NCBI GenBank assembly: GCA_914767885.1
Contig: CAJZBQ010000051.1
Coordinates: 628,001-692,000, forward strand
Direction: 5' to 3'
DNA: 64,000 nt
Origin: Blepharisma stoltei
Lineage: Eukaryota; Ciliophora; Heterotrichea; Heterotrichida; Blepharismidae
Below the pieces are notes generated by a model, which had not been told where the DNA came from, did no database searches, and was given only the letters and a program-made list of their open reading frames with translations. Below are positions 1 to 9,722 of the stretch, one piece after another. Within the stretch, counting starts at the first letter, position 1. The number at the start of each line of letters is the position of its first letter. Made by a program: the position numbers and the translations under genes.

Positions 1-26
1 GTTATAAATTTTATAAGATAAGATAA

Positions 27-1265
27 GATAGAAAAATTCTATTTGAAGAAGAATGTAAAGAAATTGAAGAAATTGAATTTGAAGATGCTAGAAGTGATAT
101 TTCAGATGAAGTAGAAAAAATTAGCAATGATAGGCAGATATCTATTGTTCCTCATAGAAAATCGTTACCCTTTTTAAGGAACCCAAATCAGAAGATCAAT
201 ATTTGAAAAGTGGTTAAAGATTCAATTGGAAAAGAATTGAGCAAAATCACTGTCCCAGTTTATTTTAATGAACCTTTAAGTTTTATTCAACGCTTCACAG
301 AAGATTTAACTTATAGTGAAATCATAGAGAGAGCTTGCATTGAAAATGATCCTCAACTACGCTTAGCATTAGTAGCCTGCTTTGCAGTTTCTGTTTATGC
401 AAATGGCACAAATCGAACTATGAAACCTTTCAATCCCCTATTAGGTGAAACCTATGAACTTGAAACTAAAGGATTTCGTTTAATTTCTGAGCAAGTAAGC
501 CACCATCCTCCAGTTTCTGCAATGCATTGTGAGCACCTCAAATATATCTATTGAGGAAACACAGAAGTAAAAACTCATTTCAAAGGAACTTACATCCAAG
601 CAGTCCCGCATGGCATCTTTCACCTAGTTTTAAAAGAAACAAATGACCATATAGTCTGACATAAGCCCAAAACTAATATCTACAATATTATTATGGGGAA
701 AATCTATATTGATAATTCTGGCTCAATTGAAATATCAAATTTTAATAATGGAGATAGAGCAACGATTGAGTATAAAAAGAAAGGGTGGTTTGAAAAAGTT
801 ACACATGAGCTTGAAGGGAGCGTTTTTGACAATTTTGGTAATGAGAAGTACAAAATTGAAGGGAAATGAAACGAAGCTGTCATTATTAGAAATGTTTTAT
901 CAGATAAAGTGGTGTTTGGATACGAAATTAATCAATTTCCTGAAGGATATGAGCAAAGCTATTATTTCAGTGATTATGCAATGCAGCTAAATAGTCCACC
1001 AGACTATTTTATTAATCTACCAAAAACAGACTCAAGGTATAGACCAGATCAAAGAGCTTTAGAAAATGGAAATCTTAAGCTCGCAGCATCTGAAAAATGA
1101 AGATTGGAAGAAAAGCAAAGACATGTAAGGAAAAAGAGAGAAGAGAGAGGAATTGAGTATAAACCAAGATGATTTTACTATGATCACGATGAATGGCTTT
1201 ACAAAGGAGGATATTGGGATTATAAAAATAGTGGCGATTTTTCAGATCTTCCAGACATATTTTAA
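27..1265 (+). CDS. Oxysterol-binding protein-related lipid transfer protein, 5'-partial
   Basis: Seen: one open frame from about 27 to TAA at 1263-1265 if TGA is Trp (554, 660, 870, 1100 and 1152 are in-frame TGA). It holds the OSBP signature EQVSHHPPVSA (positions 490-522), preceded by the usual NPLLGETYE block and followed by FKGTYIQAVP. Known: ORP family proteins shuttle sterols and phosphoinositides at membrane contact sites; the signature lines the ligand pocket. About 410 residues are visible, covering the whole lipid-binding core; any N-terminal PH or ankyrin part would lie before the window. The frame is closed by TAA at 24-26, so an intron or exon edge must lie in the GATAA-rich first 30 bases. 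No insertion interrupts this gene. It converges with the next gene, 10 bp apart. Confidence 0.9.
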
Positions 1266-1275
1266 GCTTGTTTAA

Positions 1276-1626
1276 TTACTCATCTATTACATTGACTTTA
1301 CCTCTATTAGACTTTTTCTTCCTTTTTTCCATAGCAAGTTTATCTTTTATATAAATTTCCTTATCCTCATCAAAAATTTCTCCAGCTTCTTTGGCCTCTT
1401 CAAACGAATCAATAAATGTTGTGACCTGTCCGTCTCTGTTAAATACTTTTTTCTCCAGGGAGACTTCACTGTCTGATAACTCTTGCTTTTTAGCAATATC
1501 ATCTTCATTTATTGAGTTATTATCTTCGACATTGTGTGTTGGATTTTCAATGTAAATACTTGCAACGAGCTCTGGAGAATTGATTTTTGGTATAGTGCAC
1601 ACGCTTTTATAGATCCTTAAAGACAA
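1276..1626 (-). CDS. Small charged protein of unknown function
   Basis: An uninterrupted 116-residue frame with its ATG at 1626. The composition is acidic in the middle (runs of NNSINEDD and FEEAKEAGEIFDEDKE) and basic near the C-terminus (EKRKKKSNRGK). No membrane segment or known motif is visible. The C-terminal lysine cluster could be a nuclear or nucleic-acid-binding patch, which is inference only. It ends 10 bp from the OSBP stop, the tight convergent spacing seen elsewhere in this window, which supports it being a real gene. I do not recognise a family. Confidence 0.55.
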   Translation of the reverse strand: MSLRIYKSVCTIPKINSPELVASIYIENPTHNVEDNNSINEDDIAKKQELSDSEVSLEKKVFNRDGQVTTFIDSFEEAKEAGEIFDEDKEIYIKDKLAMEKRKKKSNRGKVNVIDE

Positions 1627-1839
1627 TGACTTTTAAAAGAAAAAATTGATTTAAAACTCTAAAAAAATCTAAAAAGTCAAAATTAAATTAAAAAAATTCG
1701 CTTATATCTTCTATTTGCTGATTTTAAAATTAACTTTTCGAAATGTCAAAAAGAATTTTCCTTAAGTTTTTATTTCCCTCAAAAATCAATAAGGAGTCAA
1801 GCACTATATGAGCGCAATTGAGTGTTGTATTGCTAAAAC

Positions 1840-2265
1840 CTAATCACCGAGTACTGTTGCAGAAATCAATACATTTAGTGCAATAAGATAAAGTATTGGA
1901 AAGTAAGTAGTTATATTTGTCAAATTACATTGGATATGCGCTGGCTGAAAGCAAAGAGAATTTATGTCTTTGCAAATATCCAGAGAGTAAATAGACAAAC
2001 CAAACAGCGATAGATAAATGATAGCCAGGCTCCCAATTGCATAAATAATAATTGAGGCCACAAGTAGATTTTTTCATTTGCATCTTATTGAAGTTTCTTG
2101 CAAAAAGGAGCCCAAAAGTTGGAGACAAAAAGGTATCAAGATAAATCATGAATTAATATCACCCCATTTGAAATTTGTTTGGAATTTATATTGGATAAGT
2201 GGAGCTGCAAGAGCACAAGAGAGCATTATGGCAATCATTGTAAAAGCGTTGAGGGTAAAATTCAT
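1840..2265 (-). CDS. Small four-segment membrane protein, unknown family
   Basis: A 141-residue frame appears once TGA is read as Trp; under the standard code it breaks into two short pieces. The start is ATG at 2263-2265 and the stop TAG at 1840-1842. The N-terminus (MNFTLNAFTMIAIMLSCALA) is hydrophobic, either a signal peptide or the first membrane segment. Three more hydrophobic stretches follow at roughly residues 38-54, 67-92 and 123-137, with a cysteine-bearing loop (SLDICKDINSLCF) between the last two that could form a disulphide. The layout resembles tetraspan or claudin-like proteins, but no signature residues let me name a family. A TSD-flanked insertion begins about 50 bp upstream (2301), in what should be its promoter region. 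Confidence 0.6.
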
Positions 2266-2313
2266 AATTTTCTCTTTATTTTAGAAAAATATAACTTGGT
2301 AGCTAAATTGATT

Positions 2314-2863
2314 ATAATTAAATACAGAGCTTGACGTTTTAGCCCGGACCTGTCTCTTCGATCCCATATTTAATTATATTCGGCAAGGTTTTACCTGCTC
2401 AAAAATTGAAAGCAATGTTAGGTAAGGAATTCCGGCTGTGCTCAAATCTTACTATCAATGCTGGATTTTGCCTTGAGGAACATGGAGAAGAGAAGTTGGA
2501 GAGGATGGATCAGCAAAACTTTAAACCCAAAAATTGATAATCTAACACTTTCCCCAGTGCAATATCAGGCGTTTCGTCCTGGGCTTCGACTTTCCATTTT
2601 GGCTGAAAGTTGATCAGAAGTTGTTTTTTGAGTTTTCGAGGCTGGCAGCCTATGCCAAGCTCGCAGTACATAGTCTGAGTCGCCTTAATCTGAGCAATGG
2701 TCAATCCTGGCCCAGAGGAGCCCGGAAATTTAGTTAATGGACTACCCACAAATCGGGTGCTTTCTTCCAGTTCGAGGTCAGAAAGATAGCTGAGTGCAAG
2801 CAAGGCAGATAAATCACTAGTTTCCTGTGATGCTGGGAATTTTCTCAATATTATCAAGTTATG
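2314..2863 (-). mobile_element. Retroposon-like insertion with 13-bp TSD
   Basis: The 13-mer AGCTAAATTGATT flanks this ~550 bp segment (2301-2313 and 2864-2876). The insert is clearly richer in G+C than its surroundings and holds a minus-strand 115-codon frame (2510-2857) starting 7 bp inside the right edge, an arrangement shared with other retroposons here. The frame shows no domain I recognise. The element lies between genes, so there is no reading-frame test. Orientation is inferred only from the internal frame; no clear tandem tail is visible. Confidence 0.6.
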
Positions 2864-2876
2864 AGCTAAATTGATT

Positions 2877-3422
2877 TATGAGGCATTCCAAGAATTCTAT
2901 TTAAATAAATTTGGCTTTTTCCAATAGAGGCAAAAATTTTAAGTCATATTGATTTTCAATAATTTTGAGCTAGAGATTTGAATAAAACCTTTTGAATTTG
3001 TGGATTATATATCGTTTTACTGGATTCAAAAATTATTAATTCCTCCCTTGATTAGAAGCAGGCAAAATATTTTGCTCGCTTAATTGAAATGATATATTTC
3101 ACAAACTTGAAAATATTTGATTTATAAAATTTATGTTTTGGCAATTAAGTTTTCTGTAATTTAATAGGGTAGCTAGAGATTTCATTAGATTATCATCATT
3201 GACTATATAAAAAATGATTATTTTAATAAAATCTTTTATTAAAAAAAATTTTACCTCTTAATTTTCCTAAAAAATTGGGGATCTTTCTAATTGCTTTGTT
3301 CGCTTGCGAAGGGGCGGAAATAAGCATTTCTTCTAATCTAACAAAATTTAATTAAAAGTTGCATTTAATTATTTATTCTGATTATTAGCGTTGTAATGCG
3401 TCAGCCATTATCTTAATCTAAT
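2877..3422. other. Intergenic, AT-rich, no gene seen
   Basis: About 550 bp of AT-rich sequence between the insertion and the start of the next plus-strand gene. It has no open frame worth reporting and no MITE ends. It probably holds the promoter and 5' UTR of the gene at 3423. Confidence 0.5.
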
Positions 3423-4523
3423 ATGAAAAAGACTTCCAGGATTACCCTCTCTGAAGCGGTTTATAATGCTTCAAAGCATGTTAGCCTAGGTTTTGCGAGA
3501 GATCTTGCGTGAATCTCTTCTCCAGTAAAAGATGATTTTGATCCTAAATTTTTCCATAAAAGTTTGAAGCATTTAAGGATTAGGGACAGAAACTACGATT
3601 TAGTCCATCAGCAACCTAAAAGTCATCGAACACACATAAGGACAAAAACATATATTCATATTAAGCAGCTTAGTCTTAACGAAAAGCCTAGCTCCTCAAA
3701 ATCAACCTCTCCTAGCCTATCGCCGAAAAAATCCATGAGAACGAACTCAAACGCCTTCGTAGAGCAATCCCCTAATATAAGCCCAGAAACTTCAATACGA
3801 TCTATAACAAGGCGCTCTACGATATTAAGTCCAATTTTGCCTAAAACAGATTAGACTAGATTAGATTAGATTAGATTAGATTAATTATAGAGGGTCTCTG
3901 TGAGATAAATTGCAGCTCACTCTCCGCCTTCCCCACTTCAGCCTCGCGCCCTAAGCATGGTTAGCACTTACGCCATTTTTGTCGACGTCACTAAAAATGG
4001 TGAAGTCGACGCTTTCGAGGTGACGCACCAGGTACTCCTTTAGACAACTCCTAATGGTCAGCCCGTCAGTCCGGAGGTTAGAGATGGTAGGTGCTCTGAA
4101 GTCTCCTCCTGCCCTCCATAAATACCTTCGCTATCAGAAGTGTGGGGTTGTCATTGCAGCTCTGGTCTACTTATCATAGGACGAAATAAAAAACCCTGCC
4201 TTGGTGTCCTAGCCAGGGAAAAAAGCCTACCTTGAACACAAATCCTCCCAACCTCCGGCCCTCTAGACCCACAAATCCAGAAGCTGTGAGAGAAGGACAG
4301 GTCAGAGTAGCAACCATTTTATTTGTGCCCTAAAACAGAAGATGAAGAGCTTGATACTATAATATCTGGTGCAAGCAAGTTACATTCACAGACCCGCTCT
4401 CTGAAACGCCATTTCTCTATGGGGTGTGTTAATATTCAAAAAGATTATCAAGAATGTAAAAACTTGGTGAGATCAAAAAACCCATACGATAAAAAGTTTG
4501 AAAAATTGGTTTTAGAGCCATAG
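3423..4523 (+). CDS. Basic, serine-rich protein of unknown function, split by a retroposon
   Basis: ATG at 3423-3425; TGA at 3510 is read as Trp. The frame runs to codon ACA/GA at 3850, is interrupted by a 489-bp insertion, and continues at 4340 to TAG at 4521-4523. Removing the insert and one copy of its 11-bp duplication gives 203 residues in one frame, joining LPKTE to DEELDTI. The protein is basic and low in complexity in the middle (many S, P, K, T; SKSTSPSLSPKK), as in disordered cytoskeletal or signalling-scaffold proteins. No domain is recognised, so no function is proposed. Confidence 0.6.
3851..4328 (-). mobile_element. SINE-like retroposon with (TAATC)n tail and 11-bp TSD
   Basis: CCTAAAACAGA occurs at 3840-3850 and 4329-4339, flanking the insert. 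On the minus strand the element ends in (TAATC)n at 3852-3882, the tandem tail expected of target-primed reverse transcription. Its start (near 4320) reads AAAATGGTTGC, like other elements here that begin near an AAAATGG. The interior is GC-rich, with TCGACGTCACTAAAAATGG repeated as an inverted pair around 3981-4015. It interrupts a coding exon, and exact loss restores the frame (489 bp, divisible by three). Confidence 0.85.
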
Positions 4524-5174
4524 GCTGGATCTCTTGTATACTTATTATTTAAATAATTCGTAATTGTTTTAATGCATGCGGAAGAATTGAGATTCTATTT
4601 AAGGCAATTTTCTGGAACTTGGAAAATTATTAATAAGGAAAATAATTGATAATTATTGATAATTTTTTCATCAAATTGGCGTTCTTTATATTCATTTTCA
4701 AGTTAAGTTCCATGAGTCCCACCCCTACCTGAAAGTAAAATGAAGCTTAATCTCAAAAAATAGAAATTTCCCCAATGGCTGGGGAGTTAGTAATATATAG
4801 CTTGCTAAATTCATCTTAGAACTAAAAATTGTTGGTTATAAAAAATAGCTGCCAAGTTCTAAAATATTTTACTTATGAAAATGCTATTAGTATTAATTTC
4901 AATTTTTTTGTTGATCAAAGAATTGAAAAAATTTAATTTATTGTTGTTAGGCTCTATAGCAATTTTTAAATGAGACCTTGATTTCCATTGAAGTTATTGA
5001 GAAAATTAAATTCAGATAATTTAAGCGAAATAATTGAAATTATATTTGAGGAATTAAAATGGCAATAAATAAAAGCATTAGGACTTTATAAGAAATTGGT
5101 AAAATATTAATAACTATTATTCCTATTTTTATTTAGCAACAATTAAATTAATTTGAATATTTCATTTGGAATAT
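4524..5174. other. Intergenic, AT-rich, no gene seen
   Basis: About 650 bp between two converging genes. It is very AT-rich, with many stop codons in all frames and no terminal inverted repeats or TSD pairs that I could find. Confidence 0.5.
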
Positions 5175-6692
5175 TTATTTTAAAAGCCATGAATACTTTT
5201 CCCTAAACTCTTTTATTTCATTTTGACTGGGATTTACATTCTGTTTATTTAAAATCTCCCGATACTGTCGATTAAAATAATTATCATTGTTTTCCCTATA
5301 GATAGAAGCTATAACTCCCCCCCCCCCCTCCGTGAGCGAACAAAAAAATTTTGTTCGCTCACGGAGGGGGGTTAATTTTTTTTTTTAAAAAAAAAAAATT
5401 TATATATAAATTTTATAAAAAATATTTTTTTCGAAATTTTAAAAAAATCCTAATTTGCAAAAATTGGGAAGCAAATATTAATTTAATTTGCAAAATTTAT
5501 GTTTTAAAACGCAATTTGTTTAAAATTAAACAGAATTAGCTCTAGATTTCATTATACTAATTATCACTTATATATCAAAATTTTTTTCCATTAAAATTTT
5601 TTCTATTAAAAAAATTTTTGTTCACTCACGGAGGGTGGGTTTTTGGTCAAAAAATGGCGATTTTTCTAATGGTTTTGTTCGCTCACGGAGGGGGGGGGGG
5701 GGGAGTAAGGAGAATTTCAGGAGGATATCTGCATACTGTTAATCCATAATTAGCAAAAAGTTTACGCTTTATGTTTTCATCCACTTCAAAAATATCAGAG
5801 TTTTCACATTCATTTTCCCTGCTAGAATATTTTTCTAAAGCTTTTAGATCAGATAGCTCACCTAATATTTGCAAAGTAAGCTCGGGTGTTAAAAATAAAG
5901 GTATCAACGCAGGATTTATTGGAGAATCTCCTCTTTTTGCGCAATCCATTTCATTTTTTATATTAACTCCCCCCCTCCGTGAGTGAACAAAAAAATTTTG
6001 TTCACTCACGGAGGGGGGTTAATTTTTTTTTTTTTAAAAAATTTCTATATAAATTTTATAAACATATTTTTTTTTCGAAATTTAAAAAAATCCTAATTCG
6101 CAAAAATTGGAAAGCAAATATTAATTTAATTTATAAAATTTATGTTTTAAAAAGCAATTCGTTTAAAATTAAACAGAATTAGCTCTAGATTTCATTATAC
6201 TAATTATCATTTATATATCAAAATTTTTTTCCATAAAAAATTTTTGTTCACTCACGGAAGGTGGGTTTTTGGGCAAAAAATAGGGACTTTTCTAATAGTT
6301 TTGTTCACTCACAGAGGGGGGGGGGGAGTAAGAAACAGTGCCTTAATTTCATTGTCATCTTTATATTTCACTTCACAAGCAAATCGCCAAGTTTCCTTCG
6401 TAACATTGAATTTTTTCAAAACTTTTTTCTGAGAATTTTTGAGATTTCTGTTAAATTGATCTGTAATATCAAAATTTGACCCTTTTTCAATTTCATTTAG
6501 CTGTGTAGATGCTAAAAAATCGAAATCAAGTCTTAAGAACTCTTTTCTTAATTCATTTAATATTCTTACTACTACTCCTTTTTCTATTTCTCTGTCTACT
6601 TTTTCCTTGTCTTTTTCATATGAAAAATAATAGATGAGACTGCATATGCCGACCACAACAGTGCTCCCTAAAAACATTTCTTTAAAATTCAT
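5175..6692 (-). CDS. N-terminally membrane-anchored protein of unknown function, split by two IESs
   Basis: Start ATG at 6692, stop TAA at 5175-5177. Two family A MITEs interrupt it (5964-6331 and 5312-5708). Removing each with one TAA copy gives 252 residues in a single frame: KALFL joins to NIKNEMD, then PPEILL joins to IASIYRE. A single hydrophobic segment lies at residues 6-24 (MFLGSTVVVGICSLIYYFSY), followed by a charged soluble part, suggesting a cytosol-facing protein anchored at its N-terminus. The family is not recognised. The last exon is only about 135 bp and was found because the frame stays open to a TAA after joining. Confidence 0.75.
5315..5705 (+). mobile_element. Family A MITE/IES, TAA-flanked
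   Basis: Flanked by TAA at 5312-5314 and 5706-5708. Left end: CTCCCCC(n)TCCGTGAGCGAAC followed at once by its own inverted copy, forming a hairpin (5316-5369). Right end: two direct copies of GTTCRCTCACGGAGG separated by ~65 bp (5622-5695). The AT-rich core includes AAACAGAATTAGCTCTAG. It lies in the coding region of the gene at 5175-6692, and exact removal restores the frame. Confidence 0.93.
5967..6328 (+). mobile_element. Family A MITE/IES, TAA-flanked
   Basis: A second family A copy in the same gene and orientation, flanked by TAA at 5964-5966 and 6329-6331. It has the same left hairpin and right direct-repeat layout, with small changes (GTGAGTGAAC for GTGAGCGAAC). Only about 255 bp of exon lies between this copy and the one at 5315. 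Joining across it reads CTT AAT ATA, keeping the frame. Confidence 0.93.
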
Positions 6693-6880
6693 TTATTTAT
6701 CTTACAGTTTAAGGAAAAATGCATTTCTGGCTATATAAAAAAATTTTCATCGTGATTTTTGGCAAAAATAAATAATTAATTGACTGAAACTTAGTAGATT
6801 TGACCAAATAATAGTTACCTATAAAATATTAGCTTTAATTTCTTGCTGAAAAGTGATCAGAGAATGCCACTTTTTGATAA

Positions 6881-9123
6881 ATGGTATCTGAAAACGACTA
6901 TGAAAAAGAGCCTCTTGTAGACAAGTCTGAGGAAAACGAAATTACATGGAAGGATATTGAAAAACAAGAATTTGCCGAACTCGCTAAGAGTCCTTATGAC
7001 CTATGGCTCATCTATGTCATCAAATTCGTAGGGTTCGATTGGGTCGCAATTATGTTTGTCGTAATTGCAGTTTATTGTACAGATATTCTCGATTTATCAG
7101 ACCCTGAATACGGCGCTTTTGCTTTTGCATGCGGTTTTGCATGCTTATTTTCAGCCTTTTTCTTGGGCAATCTTCCAGACAAATTTGGAATAAGGAAGTC
7201 TATTTTGACAATTGCTGTTACTTGTTTAATTGCCTATATGGTCCTCGTTACTGTGTCCAATGTGGCAGTTCGCTTATTTTTTGTTTTCATCATTATGTGT
7301 GGACCATTATTTTTGAATAACCCAATTCTCAAATATGCTGTTAAAAAGTACACAACAGGAAAATCAAGGAGTCTTGCATTTTCATTTTATCTGTGCATCA
7401 TGTTTTTTGGAGAGTGTGTTTCGAGCATATTTGTAGGGGTTGCTTTAAGCATTGGATAAACATTAAAACGGCGACAAGTGTTAACCTGCCCTCTTGGCGC
7501 AGCAGTCCAGACCTTATGGCTACGGAAAACTGGGACGGACTCCTAGCTGAGAATCGAGTTCAGGCTCAAGAGATGTGTATCCAGGTAGGTTTCGGCTGTT
7601 TCCTGTGGTTGGAAATTGAGATGCTTACAATGTCCTTTGGATCCGAGGACCCATTGGCATTCTTCTACCGAGAAAATGGGGTTTTCCGCCCAGGCCAAGG
7701 GAAACAGTCTTTTCTTGCAGCTGCCAAAGAAAGGCACTTCGCACCCGATAGACTCCAAGGGGTTGATCCTTGGAATCAAGCTACTCCATCGCCCGTAGCA
7801 GGGCCTCAGAAATACATAAGCCCCATTCATGACAGAAAGCCTAGAGGGAGGAGGAGACAGAAGGTGCTGTAAAGGCAGTCGTAAGAGGGATAGACCCTTT
7901 GGGCTGGAGTCTAAAAGCGATAGAACCTTCTGTACAAGAGGTCTCTGGTGACTGCGCCACCAATATCGCTAGCTCCTGACTAATAATCCTAATCCTAATC
8001 CTGCTTTAAGCATTGGAGATACGGATGAAAGCACATTTAGGCTAATATTTTTAGTCATAGCTTGCATATTGGTGGTTATCATAATCCTAACATTTTTCCT
8101 TACACCCTCTCCATAACTGAAAAAAATAGTTTGATCGATTACTAGGGTTTTTTTAAAATGCATATTTAAAATTCCGATTCGAAATAATTGATAGCAACTA
8201 TGAATTTAATTTGTAAAATTTGTTTTAAAACGCAAATTATATTTTCGCTATAATAATAATCACATGAATCGAAATTTTGTTTTTTCATAAACATTTTTTT
8301 TATATTGAAAAAAATGTTTGTTTGCTCGAAAAATAGGGATTTTTCAATGGTTTTGCTGGCTCTTCGAGGGGGAGTTAGGGAATTAGATTTTGAATATAGG
8401 GCTCATGAAGAGGTTGATGCTCAGAAAAAAAAATGGTCAACAAAAGAATATTTAACAAGGGCATTAAGTTATAAATCATTCTGGAGGTATCTAGGACTTA
8501 TTCTTCTGGAATCGGTCGTTTTTACTTTAGAAAACCACATCGCCATAACGCTTCCGCTCTATATGGAAAGAGACATAGATGAAGATGCGCCATTTGCATA
8601 TTTTATTGGATTATACCAGATTTTAATGACAATTTTGTGTCCATCACTGTCATTTTTGGTAAACTATTTCGAAAAATATACACTATTTCTCATGAGTTCG
8701 GTGATCATATCTGTGGCACCACTTGTTTTCGTAATTGATTCAAGCTACACTACTCTGACCTTGTTTATAGTTCTGGAATCTATAGGTTCAAGCGTGTTCT
8801 TGCCAAGACTAACCGATTATGCTTCAGAGATTACCCCTCATGGAATTGAGGGAATCTATTTTGCTCTATCAAGTTTTCCGTTTTCAGTCGGATTTATGCT
8901 GGCAGGATTAACAGCAGGCGTTACACTAGATTCTTATTGTCCAGAAGATGGAGAAAAAGAGTGCTGGAAAGTGTGGCTGATTATTTCAGTAATATCGTCC
9001 ACTGCGACTATAACGCTATTTCTAACTAGAAAATGGCTTGAAGAGCCTGTTTTAGACACACATCCATTTGTTTCATGGTCAAAATGGTCAAAAGAAGAAG
9101 ATGATGAAGAAGATGATAATTAA
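6881..9123 (+). CDS. Major facilitator superfamily transporter, split by a retroposon and a MITE
   Basis: ATG at 6881, stop TAA at 9121-9123, about 472 residues after removal of two inserts. The first half has membrane segments separated by the MFS motif A loop (GNLPDKFGIRKS, 7169-7204); the second half has a further set of segments, giving roughly the expected 12. The C-terminus is acidic (EEDDEEDDN). Known: MFS proteins are secondary carriers; the substrate cannot be read here. The retroposon (7457-8001) leaves a perfect frame when removed with one TSD copy. The degenerate MITE at 8117-8374 does not: joining the flanking TA or TNA leaves the frame one base out, although sequence on both sides clearly belongs to the same protein. 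Confidence 0.8.
7457..8001 (+). mobile_element. SINE-like retroposon with (TAATCC)n tail and 16-bp TSD
   Basis: TGCTTTAAGCATTGGA flanks the element at 7441-7456 and 8002-8017. The plus-strand 3' end is (TAATCC)3 just before the right TSD. The interior (for example CAGTCCAGACCTTATGG and TTCCTGTGGTTGGAAAT) matches the minus-strand element at 53347-53645, so both belong to one family. It interrupts the MFS transporter; the 561-bp period is divisible by three and exact removal restores the frame. A long internal frame (7393-7872 on the plus strand) is mostly element sequence and is not called as a gene. Confidence 0.9.
8117..8374 (+). mobile_element. Degenerate family A MITE/IES with unequal flanks
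   Basis: The right end (CTCTTCGAGGGGGAGTTA) and the core (AATTTAATTTGTAAAATTTG, TTTTAAAACGCAAAT) match family A. The left end has lost the CTCCCC/GTGAGCG block, starting TAACTGAAAAAAATAG. The flanks are TAA (8114) and TTA (8375), so the usual identical TNA is broken. It lies inside the MFS coding region. Confidence 0.75.
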
Positions 9124-9149
9124 ATTAATATAGCTAAATATTTTGCTAA

Positions 9150-9708
9150 CTCCACTCCATCCTTGATCGAACGGCTCGCCATCGTTCGATCAAGGATAGG
9201 GGTAAAAAAAATTTTTTTTGGGGAAAAAAATATATTTAAGATAATATATATATATTATTTATTATTTACTTTTAAATAAGAGGGTAAAAGTATTTAATAA
9301 TTATTTTTACAGCAAAAAATTGAATTAATTTTCATAAAATACCAATTTTTATGATTTTTATTTATTAGTTATCCCTTTAAACTGTATAAATTTTAATATG
9401 TTCCTTATTGAATTAATTTTTTTTTTTTAAAAATTTTAAAGAATCTCTATTTTTATTAGATTATTGAGTTTTAAGCCTAGGTTGATGACTAAAGCACTTC
9501 AGATAGTTGATTCCGTAGCTTTCTGTCGTCTCAAAGCTTCTGAAAACAATTTTATTATGTAAATCTTCCCAAGCCTTCGATAACTAATATATTTTTATAT
9601 ATATAAAAATTTGAATGATATGAAAATCGTTCGATCAAGGATTGGGGTTAATTTCCCCAATTTTTAAGAATTTTTACAGTCAATCGTTCGATCAAGGATG
9701 GGGGGGAG
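9150..9708. mobile_element. Family B MITE/IES, intergenic, TAA-flanked
   Basis: Flanked by TAA at 9147-9149 and 9709-9711. The left end has CCATCCTTGATCGAACG followed by its inverted copy (hairpin 9158-9203); the right end has two direct copies of CGTTCGATCAAGGATGGG (9628-9703). It lies between the converging MFS and WDR75 genes, so it has no frame test. The two coding copies (24376, 33730) have the hairpin at the other end, so this copy is inverted relative to them. Confidence 0.85.
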
Positions 9709-9722
9709 TAAAGATTTTATTT

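Noticed and set aside
2510-2857. 115-codon minus-strand frame as a host gene
   Set aside because: It lies wholly within a TSD-flanked insertion and shows no domain; kept as part of the mobile element.
5316-5369. Repeated GC motifs with spacers, CRISPR-like at first glance
   Set aside because: The motif copies are inverted pairs inside dispersed MITEs with TNA flanks, not a regular repeat-spacer array, and the genes around are eukaryotic.
5351-6182. Short plus-strand frames in MITE cores (5351-5539, 5979-6182)
   Set aside because: AT-rich low-complexity translations (runs of F and K) that recur wherever a family A copy lies.
7393-7872. Plus-strand frame of 159 codons as a gene
   Set aside because: Most of it lies inside the SINE-like element, it overlaps the MFS exon in another frame, and the related copy at 53.4 kb does not keep it.
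7983-8001. (TAATCC)n as an internal telomere repeat
   Set aside because: It lies just before a 16-bp target-site duplication, as the tail of a retroposon, and other copies have different tails.
9640-9710. Terminal G-runs as sequencing artefacts
   Set aside because: They occur at matching ends of many elements with the same adjoining motif, so the runs are real, though their exact length may vary.
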